A stretch of 64,000 nt of DNA, taken from NCBI GenBank assembly GCA_027492675.1, contig JAPUEI010000050.1:20658-84657 (forward strand), written 5' to 3'. The notes under the pieces were generated by a model, which did no database searches, was not told where the DNA came from, and saw only the letters and a list, made by a program, of their open reading frames with translations. Positions within the stretch are counted from its first letter, which is position 1. Every line of letters starts with the position of its first letter. The stretch comes from Propionibacteriaceae bacterium. GTDB lineage: Bacteria > Actinomycetota > Actinomycetes > Propionibacteriales > Propionibacteriaceae. Position numbers and translations under genes: made by a program. Of the stretch, positions 51,293 to 59,605 are shown one piece after another.

Positions 51293-51308
51293 CTAACCGA
51301 GCGGTTAG
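51293..51308. promoter_or_regulatory. TetR operator CTAACCGAGCGGTTAG
   Basis: A perfect 7-2-7 palindrome 10 bp upstream of the MFS start codon, overlapping its AGGAG ribosome binding site. Further copies of the half-site (TTAGTTAGG) follow to 51313. Its core matches the palindrome at 43438. Confidence 0.85.
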
Positions 51309-51508
51309 TTAGGTGGATATCGGTCTCAGGATAGCCGCCGCACCAAAGGCTCCGCGGGGACGTGGAGGGATGGTGCGGGTGTGTCTCCGACGGGCCGACC
51401 GGCAGCACGTGATCTGCCACAGCCCGTACCGCACGACCGCGGCCCTCGGCTCGATCCCCCTGGGCTGCTCGCGCGGAAATGTCCGAACTGGCCTCTAGGG
51501 TCGCCGGC

Positions 51509-52300
51509 ATGACGGATTTCACAGAGCAGGATCTGAGCGGTTCGCGCTTCGAGAAGGTGCTCCTGAAGGGCGCCGAGTTCCGCCAGGCGCAGTTCAACGA
51601 CGCTCGCTTCCGACACGTCGATCTCCGCGGCATCGACGTGCGCGGGGCCGTCGTTTCGGGGTCGATGCGCGGCGTCGAGTTCTGGGACCTCGAGCTGTCC
51701 GGCGAGGTCGGGCGGCTCGTCGTCAACGGCGTCGAGGTTGGGCCGCTGGTCGAGGCCGAACTCGACCGGCGGATGCCGGAACGCGCCGTGATGAGGCCGA
51801 CCGACCCGGAGGGCTTCCGCAGGGGCTTCGCGACCATCCAGGCGCTGTGGGACGCAACGGTGGCGCGCGCTCGTAGGCTCCCGGCCGAGGATCTGCACAT
51901 CAGCGTCGACGGCGAGTGGTCGTTCGTCCAGACCCTGCGCCACCTCGGCTTCGCGACCGTGTGCTGGGTCGGGATGGTGGTCGGCGAGGGCAGCCCGTGG
52001 CATCCGCTGGATCTGCCCTGGGACGAGGCCCCCGGGTGGGACGGCGTGCCGTGGGACCGCGAGATCCGGCCGACTCTCGACGAGGTGCTGGCTGTACGGA
52101 CGGAGCGCCGGGGGCTGATCGCGCGCGTGCTGGACTCACTGACCCCCGAGGAGCTGGAGCGGGAGGTGTCGGCAGCCGGACCCGGTCAGCCCGAGGACGG
52201 TCCGTTCACCGTCGCGCAGTGCCTGCGGGTGGTGCTCAACGAGGAGTGGGAGCACCGGCTCTATGCCGAACGCGACCTCGCGACGCTCGAGAGGCCCTGA
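51509..52300 (+). CDS. Pentapeptide-like/DinB-domain fusion protein
   Basis: The product is 263 residues. The N-terminal part (about 1-75) has pentapeptide-repeat character (DLSGSRFEKVLLKGAEF and ARFRHVDLRGIDVRGAVV). The C-terminal part (about 90-263) is a DinB/YfiT-like four-helix domain with EWSFVQTLRHLGFATVCW and RVVLNEEWEHRLYAERDL, whose histidines could bind a metal. DinB-like proteins include mycothiol-dependent transferases. TAGGGT upstream of ATG 51509 could be a -10 for a leaderless message. Confidence 0.8.
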   Translation: MTDFTEQDLSGSRFEKVLLKGAEFRQAQFNDARFRHVDLRGIDVRGAVVSGSMRGVEFWDLELSGEVGRLVVNGVEVGPLVEAELDRRMPERAVMRPTDPEGFRRGFATIQALWDATVARARRLPAEDLHISVDGEWSFVQTLRHLGFATVCWVGMVVGEGSPWHPLDLPWDEAPGWDGVPWDREIRPTLDEVLAVRTERRGLIARVLDSLTPEELEREVSAAGPGQPEDGPFTVAQCLRVVLNEEWEHRLYAERDLATLERP

Positions 52301-52391
52301 CCGGTCAGACACAGCCCGCGGCGCGCCGGAGCAGGTGCGCGCGCTCCGGGATGTTGAGAGTGAGGCAGCAGGTCCTCGATGTCGACTGATG

Positions 52392-52769
52392 TCACTGATC
52401 GGGCCAGTCGTAGCTCATCACCGGCCGGACCTCGATCAAGGCGGCGCCGGCCTGTACCTCGGGGATCTGCTGGGCGATCTCGATGGCGCGCTCCCTCGAG
52501 GCCACGTCGACCAGGTAGAAGCCCGCGAGCATCTCCTTGGTCTCGGCGAACGGGCCATCGGTCTGTACGTACGAGCCGTGGCCGCCCCGCACGACGGTCG
52601 CCGTGGAGTCGTCGTCCAGAGCCTCCGCGGACACGAACTCCCCGCTGGCCACCAGGTCGGCGTTGAGCTTCTGGTACGCCGCGAGGCCGGCAGCCTGCAC
52701 CTCGGGCGGGAACGACGCGAACTGCTCTCGGGCGCCGCGGTTCTGGTGGATGAGGATGAGGTACTTCAT
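52392..52769 (-). CDS. YCII/DGPF-domain protein
   Basis: A 125-residue protein starting MKYLILIHQNRGAREQFASF, with the DGPF signature VQTDGPFAETKEMLAGFYLV and VDVASRERAIEIA. The family adopts a ferredoxin-like fold and is often encoded with ECF sigma factors; none is adjacent here. GGAAGGAACG precedes the start. The biochemical role is unknown. Confidence 0.85.
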   Translation of the reverse strand: MKYLILIHQNRGAREQFASFPPEVQAAGLAAYQKLNADLVASGEFVSAEALDDDSTATVVRGGHGSYVQTDGPFAETKEMLAGFYLVDVASRERAIEIAQQIPEVQAGAALIEVRPVMSYDWPDQ

Positions 52770-52862
52770 GGTCGTTCCTTCCCTGAACGTCCGCCCGCAC
52801 CGTACGGCCGGCTGCCCAAGGGTCGGAGCCGACGCACTGTCTTCGACATCATGAGCGATACG

Positions 52863-52967
52863 AACTCTCTCCGCGAGGGGTACGAGTTCTCTCCTTGAGG
52901 GGTACGAGACCTCTCCGCGAGGGGTACGAGGTCTCTCCTGAAGGGGTACGAGACCTCTCCTGGAGCG
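52863..52967. repeat. 22-bp tandem array, five units (CTCTC orientation)
   Basis: CTCTC at 52867, 52889, 52911, 52933 and 52955 is spaced exactly 22 bp. The unit text GAGACCTCTCC then GCGAGGGGTAC is the same variant as in the large array at 26617. It lies between the YCII and TetR genes and is followed at once by the 50-bp palindromic element. Confidence 0.9.
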
Positions 52968-52972
52968 TGTTC

Positions 52973-53022
52973 GGGTCCCTGAGGAGTTGACCGACGAAGT
53001 CGGTCAACGTCTCGAAGGGCCC
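52973..53022. repeat. 50-bp palindromic element, second copy
   Basis: The element is nearly identical to 27095-27143 and has a perfect inner palindrome TTGACCGAC-GAA-GTCGGTCAA. The differences from the first copy restore pairing. It lies 15 bp before the stop of the convergent TetR gene and may end its transcription. Confidence 0.88.
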
Positions 53023-53037
53023 CCTCGGGTACGAGAC

Positions 53038-53739
53038 TCAGGCGGCTCCGAACAGGAGCCACTCGCCCAGGGCTACGGCCCCGTCGAAGAGGACGTCGAG
53101 GCGCGCGAGATCGGGGCCCAGCTGCTCGAAGAGCTCTGAGGACACCGCGCCGACCATCACGGTCCAGGCGAGCAGGCCGCTGGCCAGTCGGTCGGTGGCC
53201 ATGGTCGGCATGCCGTCCGCTTCCAGGATCGCGCCCAGTGAGGACGTGTCCGGGAAGCCGGGGAACCGGTCCCCGTCCGTGGCGCCGATCTCCTCGGCCG
53301 CCTCCACTCCGATGGCCGCGAGCAGGTTGGTGACGCGCGTGCCCGCGGGGGTCGTACGGTCCGACGGCGCCTCGTACTCGGGGACGGGCGATCCGTACAG
53401 CAGGGCGTACTCGTGGGGATGCGCCTGTGCCCACGCCCTGAAGGACACCGCGATCGCGCGCCAGCGTCCCCGGTAGTCGGAGCGGGAAACGGCCGCCTCG
53501 GCCGCCTCGACGTACGCGCCGAGGTCGTCGTACGCGTCGATGATCAGCACGGTCAGCAGCTCGTCGCGCCCGCTGATGTAGCGGAACAGCGCCGACGGCG
53601 CCATGCCGAGGGTGCGAGCGACGGAACGTACGGACAGGCCGGCGGCCCCCACGCGCGCGAGCTCCGCCTTGGCGGCCGACAGCAGGGCCGCGTGGACCTC
53701 GCGGCGGCGTCGTTCCCGGGGCCCGATCTCGGCTGGCAT
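53038..53739 (-). CDS. TetR-family regulator
   Basis: The product is 233 residues. HTH is RREVHAALLSAAKAELARVG and VARTLGMAPSALFRYISGRD. The larger C-terminal domain (TetR_C-type, with RGRWRAIAVSFRAWAQAHPH) binds an unknown ligand. It is divergent from the NAD-dependent epimerase-like gene. Two GAAC-ACT-GTTC and GCGAAC-GGT-GTTCGC dyads lie between, so it probably represses that gene and itself. Confidence 0.85.
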   Translation of the reverse strand: MPAEIGPRERRRREVHAALLSAAKAELARVGAAGLSVRSVARTLGMAPSALFRYISGRDELLTVLIIDAYDDLGAYVEAAEAAVSRSDYRGRWRAIAVSFRAWAQAHPHEYALLYGSPVPEYEAPSDRTTPAGTRVTNLLAAIGVEAAEEIGATDGDRFPGFPDTSSLGAILEADGMPTMATDRLASGLLAWTVMVGAVSSELFEQLGPDLARLDVLFDGAVALGEWLLFGAA

Positions 53740-53761
53740 GGGCACACCATACCCGAACCGC

Positions 53762-53821
53762 GAACACTGTTCTTGATTTGGCTGTCCCGGCGTGCTTCAC
53801 TGATTAGCGAACGGTGTTCGC
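53762..53821. promoter_or_regulatory. Twin operators between TetR and epimerase-like genes
   Basis: GAAC-ACT-GTTC (53762-53772) and GCGAAC-GGT-GTTCGC (53807-53821) share the half-site GAAC/GTTC with 3-bp spacers. They sit 22 bp from the TetR start and 17 bp from the epimerase-like start respectively. Confidence 0.75.
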
Positions 53822-53838
53822 ATATTCGAGGAGTGGTC

Positions 53839-54780
53839 ATGAAGGCAGTGGTTGTCGGCGCCGGCGGCATCGGTCGGCTCATCGCGCAGCATCTGGGAGA
53901 GGCGGGGCATGAGGTCGTGCTCGCCACCCGGTCCGGCACGGATCCGGGGCTCTCGCGCGTCACGACGGCTCAGGTGGATGCCGCCGATCCCGTCGCGCTG
54001 ACCGCTCTCACGATGGGCAGCGACGTGCTCGTCAACGCCGTGAACCCCCCGTACACGCAGTGGCCGGAGCTCTGGCCACCGATGGCCGTGGGCTTCCTTG
54101 CGGCCGCGGAGCGCTCAGGGGCTGGGCTCTTGATCGTGGGCAACCTGTACGGCTACGGACCCAGCCCGATGCCCATGACCGAAGCGACCCCCCTGGCGAC
54201 CACGGGCACCAAGGGTCGGGTCCGGGCGCAGATGTGGCACGACGCCCTGGCGGCGCAGGAGCAGGGGCGGGTCCGCACCGTCGAGCTGCGCGCATCCGAC
54301 TACTTCGGGCCCGGCGCGACGAAGGGCATGAGCTACCTCAACCAGTACGCCATCGCGCCGGCCCTCCACGGACGCACGGCACGCCACGTGCGCGGCGCGC
54401 TCGACGAGCTGCACTCCTGGACGTACCTGCCCGACATCGCCCGCCTCGCCGTAGCCCTCGCGGAGGCCGACCGTGACGGTACGGACTGGGGTCGCGCCTG
54501 GCACGTACCGACCGCGCCTGCCGTCACGATGCGCCAGGTGGCGGCGGATGTCGCGGACGTCGCAGGCGTGACACCTCACGAGCCCCGTCTGTACCCCGCC
54601 GTCCTCCGGGAGGCGCTCACGCTCGTGCCGCTGATCCGCGAGCTGAAGGAGACGGCGTACCAGGTCGACCTGCCGTTCATCCTCGACTCGTCGGCGGCCC
54701 AGGAGCGGTTCGGTCTGGCGCCGACCCCTTGGCGCGAGGCGCTTCGTACGACGGTGGACTGGATCCGTACGGCCGGCTGA
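53839..54780 (+). CDS. NAD(P)-dependent epimerase/dehydratase-like protein
   Basis: A 313-residue Rossmann-fold protein. The dinucleotide motif VVVGAGGIGRLIAQHLGEAG (residues 4-23) is clear. LLIVGNLYGYGPSP carries a Tyr and the region KGRVRAQMWHDAL a possible active-site residue. It resembles the extended SDR/NmrA-like group; the substrate is unknown. The TetR gene is divergent and twin operators lie upstream. AGGAG precedes ATG 53839. Confidence 0.8.
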   Translation: MKAVVVGAGGIGRLIAQHLGEAGHEVVLATRSGTDPGLSRVTTAQVDAADPVALTALTMGSDVLVNAVNPPYTQWPELWPPMAVGFLAAAERSGAGLLIVGNLYGYGPSPMPMTEATPLATTGTKGRVRAQMWHDALAAQEQGRVRTVELRASDYFGPGATKGMSYLNQYAIAPALHGRTARHVRGALDELHSWTYLPDIARLAVALAEADRDGTDWGRAWHVPTAPAVTMRQVAADVADVAGVTPHEPRLYPAVLREALTLVPLIRELKETAYQVDLPFILDSSAAQERFGLAPTPWREALRTTVDWIRTAG

Positions 54781-54786
54781 GGTCGC

Positions 54787-55311
54787 TCAGCGGCGGTGGT
54801 GCCGGCCCGGCTTGGCGTCGCGGATGGCCTGCTCGACGTCGTCGGCGGCGACGCCCTTGCGGGCGAGCTTGGGGGTGAGCCGCGAGGTGGCCCGGGCGAG
54901 CCGCTGGAAGACGTCGACCAGGTCGACGCCCAGTACCTCGCTGATCTCCAAGGGCTCGAGGTCGTCCCAGTAGGCGAGCTGCAGGATCCGCCGATCGGCC
55001 TCCCGCAGGGTGCTGAGCGTGACGAGCGCGTCCGGCAGTGAGGAGTCCTGGTGGACCGTCGCCATCTGGCGCAGCGCGTCGAGCGACGACCGCTGGGAGG
55101 CCTCCTTGCGGTAGGCGATCGCGACCACCTTGTCGATCTCGCGGAACAGGCGGTTGAGCCCCGGCTTCCTGGGGTCGAGCGCCGAGAACACCATCTCGGC
55201 CATGACCTCGGGGTCCTCGATGCCCATGGCCCGCCACTCGCACCCGGCGACGACGAGCGACCAGTACCTCTGCCTCTGCTCGCCGACCACGTCGCTGCTC
55301 ACGCTCGTCAC
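54787..55311 (-). CDS. Sigma-70-like (ECF-type) protein
   Basis: The product is 174 residues. The N-terminal half (YWSLVVAGCEWRAMGIEDPE) resembles sigma region 2 weakly. The C-terminal half, LREADRRILQLAYWDDLEPL then EISEVLGVDLVDVFQRLARA, is a convincing region-4 HTH. It may be a divergent ECF sigma factor or a sigma-fold regulator. No anti-sigma gene is adjacent. GTG 55311 is the likely start. Confidence 0.7.
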   Translation of the reverse strand: MTSVSSDVVGEQRQRYWSLVVAGCEWRAMGIEDPEVMAEMVFSALDPRKPGLNRLFREIDKVVAIAYRKEASQRSSLDALRQMATVHQDSSLPDALVTLSTLREADRRILQLAYWDDLEPLEISEVLGVDLVDVFQRLARATSRLTPKLARKGVAADDVEQAIRDAKPGRHHRR

Positions 55312-55353
55312 GCTATCGCTCCGCGTCGTACGAGCGGTCGTGTGCCGTACGGG

Positions 55354-56136
55354 TCAGTCGCGGAGGTCGACGATCACTGGAGCGTGATCGGAGGGCGCGC
55401 CCTCGCCCTGGGCGGGGTCCCGCTCGTCACGGTCGATGGACGCCCCGACGACCCGCGAGGCGACCGTCGGGTCCGCGAGCACGAAGTCGATCTTGAGCCC
55501 GCGGTCGCGCTCGAAGCGTTGGCGGTAGTAGTCCCAGTACGTGTAGCCGGGGGCAAACTCCCTTGTCACCTCGGTGTAGCCGTCGTCGAGTAGCGCCGCG
55601 AACGCCGCCCGCTCCTCGGGCGTCACGTGCGTCGAGTTCCGGAACTGCGCCATGTCGAAGACGTCGTCGTCGGTCGGGCAGACGTTCCAGTCGCCCACGA
55701 GCACGGTCGGCTCCGACAGCCAGGGCTTCGCCGCCTCACGCAGCCGGGCCATCCATTCCAGCTTGTACGTGTAGTGCGCGTCGTGCACCTTGCGACCGTT
55801 GGGCACGTACAGCGACCACACCCGTACACCGCCGCAGGTCGCGCCCATCGCCCTCGCCTCGGGGGCCACCGGCTCACCCCAGCCGGGTTGTCCGGGGAAA
55901 CCCTCGCTGATGTCGTCGAGCCCCACCCGGCTCGCGATCGCGACGCCGTTCCACTGCCCGGCACCGCAGACCGCAACCTCGTACCCCAGGCCGGCCAGCC
56001 CCATCAGCGGCACCTGGTCGTACGTCGCCTTCACCTCTTGCATCGCCAGCACGTCGATCTCGTGGCGCTCGACGAAGGCTTCGACGCGTCCGATCCGGGC
56101 GCGTAGGGAGTTGACGTTCCAGGTGGCGATCCTCAC
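55354..56136 (-). CDS. xthA: Exodeoxyribonuclease III
   Basis: A 260-residue enzyme of base-excision repair with AP-endonuclease and 3'-5' exonuclease activity. Motifs are TWNVNSLRARIGRVEAFVER, MQEVK with the metal-binding Glu, SLYVPNGRK, VLVGDWNVCPTDDDV with Asp and Asn, KIDFVLADPTV and SDHAPVIVDL with the catalytic histidine. It is transcribed divergently from the aldo/keto reductase gene. Confidence 0.93.
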   Translation of the reverse strand: MRIATWNVNSLRARIGRVEAFVERHEIDVLAMQEVKATYDQVPLMGLAGLGYEVAVCGAGQWNGVAIASRVGLDDISEGFPGQPGWGEPVAPEARAMGATCGGVRVWSLYVPNGRKVHDAHYTYKLEWMARLREAAKPWLSEPTVLVGDWNVCPTDDDVFDMAQFRNSTHVTPEERAAFAALLDDGYTEVTREFAPGYTYWDYYRQRFERDRGLKIDFVLADPTVASRVVGASIDRDERDPAQGEGAPSDHAPVIVDLRD

Positions 56137-56189
56137 GGGCTCAGCGTCTCACGGATGTCCGACAGGTCGTCGGGAGTAGGTTTCGACCC

Positions 56190-57170
56190 GTGCCCGTACA
56201 GCCCCTCCCCTCGCGACAGTCAGGTCGAGTGCCGGCGCTCACCGTGATGGGGTACGGCGCCTCGCAGTTCGGCAATCTCAACAAGGTCACGACCGACGAG
56301 GAGTCCTTCGAGGCCATCGATGCGGCGTGGGCGGCCGGGGTCCGGTATTTCGACACGGCGCCCCACTACGGGCTCGGCCTGTCGGAGCGGCGCCTCGGCA
56401 TGGCGTTGCGAGACCGCCCGCGCGACGAGTACGTGCTGTCGACCAAGGTGGGCCGTCTGCTGGTCCCCACTCCCGACCGGGCTGGTGAGACCGACTCCGA
56501 CTTCCTCGTACCGGCCAGCCATCGCCGGCAGTGGGACTTCAGCCGAGACGGGATCCGGCGGTCCCTGGACGCGAGTCTGGAGCGGCTGGGCGTCGACCGC
56601 GTGGACATCGCGTACCTGCATGACCCCGACGACTGGTGGGCCGAGGCCTCGACGGCAGGCGTCGACGCTCTCGTCGAGCTGCGCGACGAGGGGGTGGTGA
56701 AGGCCTTCGGCGTCGGGATGAACCAGGCCGGCATGCTGGCCGACTTCGTGCGCCGCTGCGACGTCGACCTCGTGATGGTCGCCGGGCGCTGCACCCTGCT
56801 CGACCGGTCCGCGGAGACGGAACTGCTGCCCCTCGCGGCCGAGCGGGGCGTGGCCGTCGTCGCGGCGGCGGTGTACAACTCCGGCCTGCTGAGTCGGCCC
56901 ACCGTCCCCGACGAGGCGCTGTACGACTACGCGCCGGCCGATCGCGTCCTGGTCGAACGCGCCCGTCGCCTCGCTGAGGTCTGCGCCCGCCACGGGGTGG
57001 AGCTGCCCGCGGCCGCGGCGCAGTACCCACTCCGCCATCCGGAGGTGGTCTCCGTCGTCCTCGGCACCCGAACGGCCGACCAGGCGCGCGAGGGGGTCGA
57101 CCGCCTCACGCGCCCGATCTCGGACGACCTCTGGGCCGATCTGGAGGCCGAGGGTCTGCTGAATCCGTGA
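56190..57170 (+). CDS. Aldo/keto reductase (fucose/aldose dehydrogenase type)
   Basis: A 326-residue TIM-barrel NAD(P)-dependent oxidoreductase. VRYFDTAPHYGLGLSERRLG holds the catalytic Asp and Tyr, and YVLSTKVGRLLVP the Lys. YLHDPDDWW supplies the His-equivalent. The pattern fits L-fucose/D-threo-aldose 1-dehydrogenases, so a link to the fucosidase gene 7 kb away is possible (inference). The start is GTG 56190. Its stop lies 1 bp from the convergent LLM oxidoreductase stop. Confidence 0.88.
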   Translation: MPVQPLPSRQSGRVPALTVMGYGASQFGNLNKVTTDEESFEAIDAAWAAGVRYFDTAPHYGLGLSERRLGMALRDRPRDEYVLSTKVGRLLVPTPDRAGETDSDFLVPASHRRQWDFSRDGIRRSLDASLERLGVDRVDIAYLHDPDDWWAEASTAGVDALVELRDEGVVKAFGVGMNQAGMLADFVRRCDVDLVMVAGRCTLLDRSAETELLPLAAERGVAVVAAAVYNSGLLSRPTVPDEALYDYAPADRVLVERARRLAEVCARHGVELPAAAAQYPLRHPEVVSVVLGTRTADQAREGVDRLTRPISDDLWADLEAEGLLNP

Positions 57171-57171
57171 G

Positions 57172-58194
57172 CTACCGCCAGCCGAGCCCGGGCGCCACAT
57201 GGGTGACGATCGACTCGAGGAGGTGGGCGTTGTAGTCGACGCCCAACTGGTTCGGCACGGTGAGCAGCACGGTGTCCGCGGCGGCCAGCGCCGTGTCCTT
57301 GGCCAGCTCCTCGATGAGGACATCGGGTTCGGCCGCGTACGACCGTCCGAAGACCCCGCGGAAGTTGTCGATGAAGCCGAAGGAGTCCTCCCCGTCGCGC
57401 TCGTACCCGAAGTACGCGCGGTCCTCGTCGGTGACGATCGGCATGATCGACCGGCTCACGGAGACGCGCGGCTCGCGCTCGTGGCCCGCCGCCTTCCAGG
57501 CCGCCCGGAACTTCTCGATCTGCTCGGCCTGCTGGACGTGGAACGGCTTGCCCGACTCGTCGACCTTCAGCGTCGAGCTCATGAGGTTCATGCCCAGCTC
57601 GGCGGCCCACTCGGCCGTCGCGTCCGACGCGGCGCCCCACCAGATGCGGTCGCGCAGACCGGGGGACTGCGGCTGGATCGCCAGCGGCCCGGAGGTCGCG
57701 TTCGGGAACATCGGGCGCGGGTTCGGCTCGGCGAACCGAGCGCCCGAGATCACCTTGAGATAGACCTCGGTGTTCGAGCGCGCGACGTCCGCCATGTCTT
57801 TGCCCTCGGGCGCCTCGTACCCGAAGTAGCGGAACCCGTCGAGCACCTGCTCGGGCGATCCCCGACTCACGCCGAGCTGGAGTCTGCCGCCAGAGATCAG
57901 GTCGGCGGCGCCGGAGTCCTCCGCCATGTACAGCGGGTTCTCGTAGCGCATGTCGATCACGCCCGTACCGATCTCGATGCGCGACGTCCTCGCGCCCACG
58001 GCGGCGAGCAGCGGGAACGGCGACCCGAGCTGGTCGGCGAAATGGTGGACACGGAAGTACGCACCGTCGGCGCCGACCTCCTCGGCCGCGACGGCCAGCT
58101 CGATCGACTGCAGCAGCACGTCAGCGGCCGAGCGCGTCTTCGAGTGACGCGTCGACGACCAGTGCCCGAAGGACAGGAATCCGATCTTCTTCAC
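57172..58194 (-). CDS. LLM-class flavin/F420-dependent oxidoreductase
   Basis: A 340-residue luciferase-like TIM-barrel monooxygenase. KKIGFLSFGHWS, GADGAYFRVHHFADQLGSPF, RIEIGTGVIDMRYENPLYMA and GGRLQLGVSRGSPEQVLDGF are typical. The substrate and the cofactor (FMN or F420) cannot be told from sequence. GTG 58194 is chosen; a TTG at 58212 would add six residues. Confidence 0.85.
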   Translation of the reverse strand: MKKIGFLSFGHWSSTRHSKTRSAADVLLQSIELAVAAEEVGADGAYFRVHHFADQLGSPFPLLAAVGARTSRIEIGTGVIDMRYENPLYMAEDSGAADLISGGRLQLGVSRGSPEQVLDGFRYFGYEAPEGKDMADVARSNTEVYLKVISGARFAEPNPRPMFPNATSGPLAIQPQSPGLRDRIWWGAASDATAEWAAELGMNLMSSTLKVDESGKPFHVQQAEQIEKFRAAWKAAGHEREPRVSVSRSIMPIVTDEDRAYFGYERDGEDSFGFIDNFRGVFGRSYAAEPDVLIEELAKDTALAAADTVLLTVPNQLGVDYNAHLLESIVTHVAPGLGWR

Positions 58195-58242
58195 GGGTAG
58201 TTCAACCTTCAACTAGGTGACGTCATTCCCAGTATGCCCCGG

Positions 58243-58908
58243 TCAGCACTCGCCCATCATGTCCACGCTGTAGTTGCGGGCGATGATCATCTGGACGACG
58301 TCGGTGTCGACCATGGCCGATCCGTACGGGAAGTAGAAGACCACCTCACGTGTGCCCACCATGACGTGAGCGACCTGGAACGGGCCGCCGTTGCCGTTCT
58401 TCGTCTCGATGGAGAGCTGCGCCCCGTACAGCTGCTTGACCCGCTTCAACGTGTCGCCCACCTTGGCGCCGGAGAGCGTGGTGTACGTCGGCTTGCTGAG
58501 GCTGACCTCGGCCAGCACCTCGCTCGCGCCCGTGCCTGCGGGGTATATGAAGACCCCCTGTGCCTCCAGCGCCGGCGAGCTCGCGACCCCCTCGCACTCC
58601 CCGGGGGTGAGCACGACGTAACCCTGCACGACGAGCGCCGAGATCTTGGTCCCGAGCACCAGCGGGCCCAGTCCATTCACCGACAGGGTCCACGGTCCGG
58701 AGCTGGTCGCGGATGAGGGAGCGCTCGCGGCGCTGGTGGCCGGGACGGTCGCGGGGATCGTGGAGACCTGCGCCGAGGTCGGGCTGGCCGGCGCGGTCAC
58801 GGTGACGCTGGCCGAGCCAACAGTGGGAGGGACCTGGGGTGCTGTGGTGGAGCAGGAAGCGAGCAGTGCCCAGGCCAGGAGGGTGACGGTGACGCGGCCT
58901 GCGTTCAT
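58243..58908 (-). CDS. Lipoprotein of unknown function
   Basis: A 221-residue exported lipoprotein. MNAGRVTVTLLAWALLASC gives a signal with lipobox LLASC. A Thr/Ser/Pro/Val linker of about 50 residues follows. The globular part has LSVNGLGPLVLGTKI, GECEGVASSP and VGTREVVFYF. The pattern of a linker plus 120-residue globular domain resembles the protein at 37856. GGAGG precedes ATG 58908. I do not recognise a family. Confidence 0.7.
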   Translation of the reverse strand: MNAGRVTVTLLAWALLASCSTTAPQVPPTVGSASVTVTAPASPTSAQVSTIPATVPATSAASAPSSATSSGPWTLSVNGLGPLVLGTKISALVVQGYVVLTPGECEGVASSPALEAQGVFIYPAGTGASEVLAEVSLSKPTYTTLSGAKVGDTLKRVKQLYGAQLSIETKNGNGGPFQVAHVMVGTREVVFYFPYGSAMVDTDVVQMIIARNYSVDMMGEC

Positions 58909-58957
58909 GGCGACATCCTCCCGCGCAAGCAATCGGCGCGGGCCCGATCCGGACAAC

Positions 58958-59590
58958 TCAGCGGCGCAGCACGACCACCGTGTCGTCGAGCATGGCGTGC
59001 TGGCCGTCAGGCCCGGTCGCCTCGCGTGACCTGACCTCGGCGGTGACGGTCGTCCAGCCGTCCAGGTCGAGCGCGGCCAGCTCGTCGGCGGGGCTGAGGA
59101 AGTCGTGACTGTCGTGGCCCGCGGCCTTCGCCCACGGCGGCATGGCGGCGTGCGCGATCACCACGAGGTGACCGCCCGGCGCCACCAGCTGCGCGGCCTG
59201 CCGAAGGATCTGCGCGCGTGGCAGTTCGACCGGTGACTGGAGGAAGCTCGCCGTGACCAGGTCGTACGCGTCGTCGCCGGTCCACGTGCCGAGGTCTGCA
59301 GCGACGAAATGGGCCCGGTCGGCCAGGCCGGCGGCGGTGGCCGCTGCGGCCCCGCGCTGGGTGGCTGTCGCGGAGATGTCGATGCCGGTCGCGTCCCAGC
59401 CCTGCTCGGCCAGCCAGAGGACGTCGCCGCCCTCGCCGCAGCCGAGGTCGAGCGACCGGCCGGGCGTCAGGCCTGACACGGCCTGCACGAGTGCGTGGTT
59501 GACCTTGCCCGACCAGACCTTGTCCGAGGACGCGTACCGGTCCTCCCAGAAGTCGGCCGGGGGAGTCGCGTCGTCATGATGGTGCGGCAT
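58958..59590 (-). CDS. Class I SAM-dependent methyltransferase
   Basis: The product is 210 residues. A His-rich N-terminus (MPHHHDD) is followed by FWEDRYASSDKVWSGKVNHA and motif I SLDLGCGEGGDVLWLAEQGW. VTGIDIS-like ATGIDISATA, FVAADLGTW and DLVTASFLQSP follow. It is similar to thiopurine/tellurite-type methyltransferases (TehB-like). ATG 59590 is chosen; GTG 59599 is possible. It is on the same strand as the lipoprotein and the 59606 gene. Confidence 0.82.
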   Translation of the reverse strand: MPHHHDDATPPADFWEDRYASSDKVWSGKVNHALVQAVSGLTPGRSLDLGCGEGGDVLWLAEQGWDATGIDISATATQRGAAAATAAGLADRAHFVAADLGTWTGDDAYDLVTASFLQSPVELPRAQILRQAAQLVAPGGHLVVIAHAAMPPWAKAAGHDSHDFLSPADELAALDLDGWTTVTAEVRSREATGPDGQHAMLDDTVVVLRR

Positions 59591-59605
59591 ACCGGGCACC
59601 GTATC

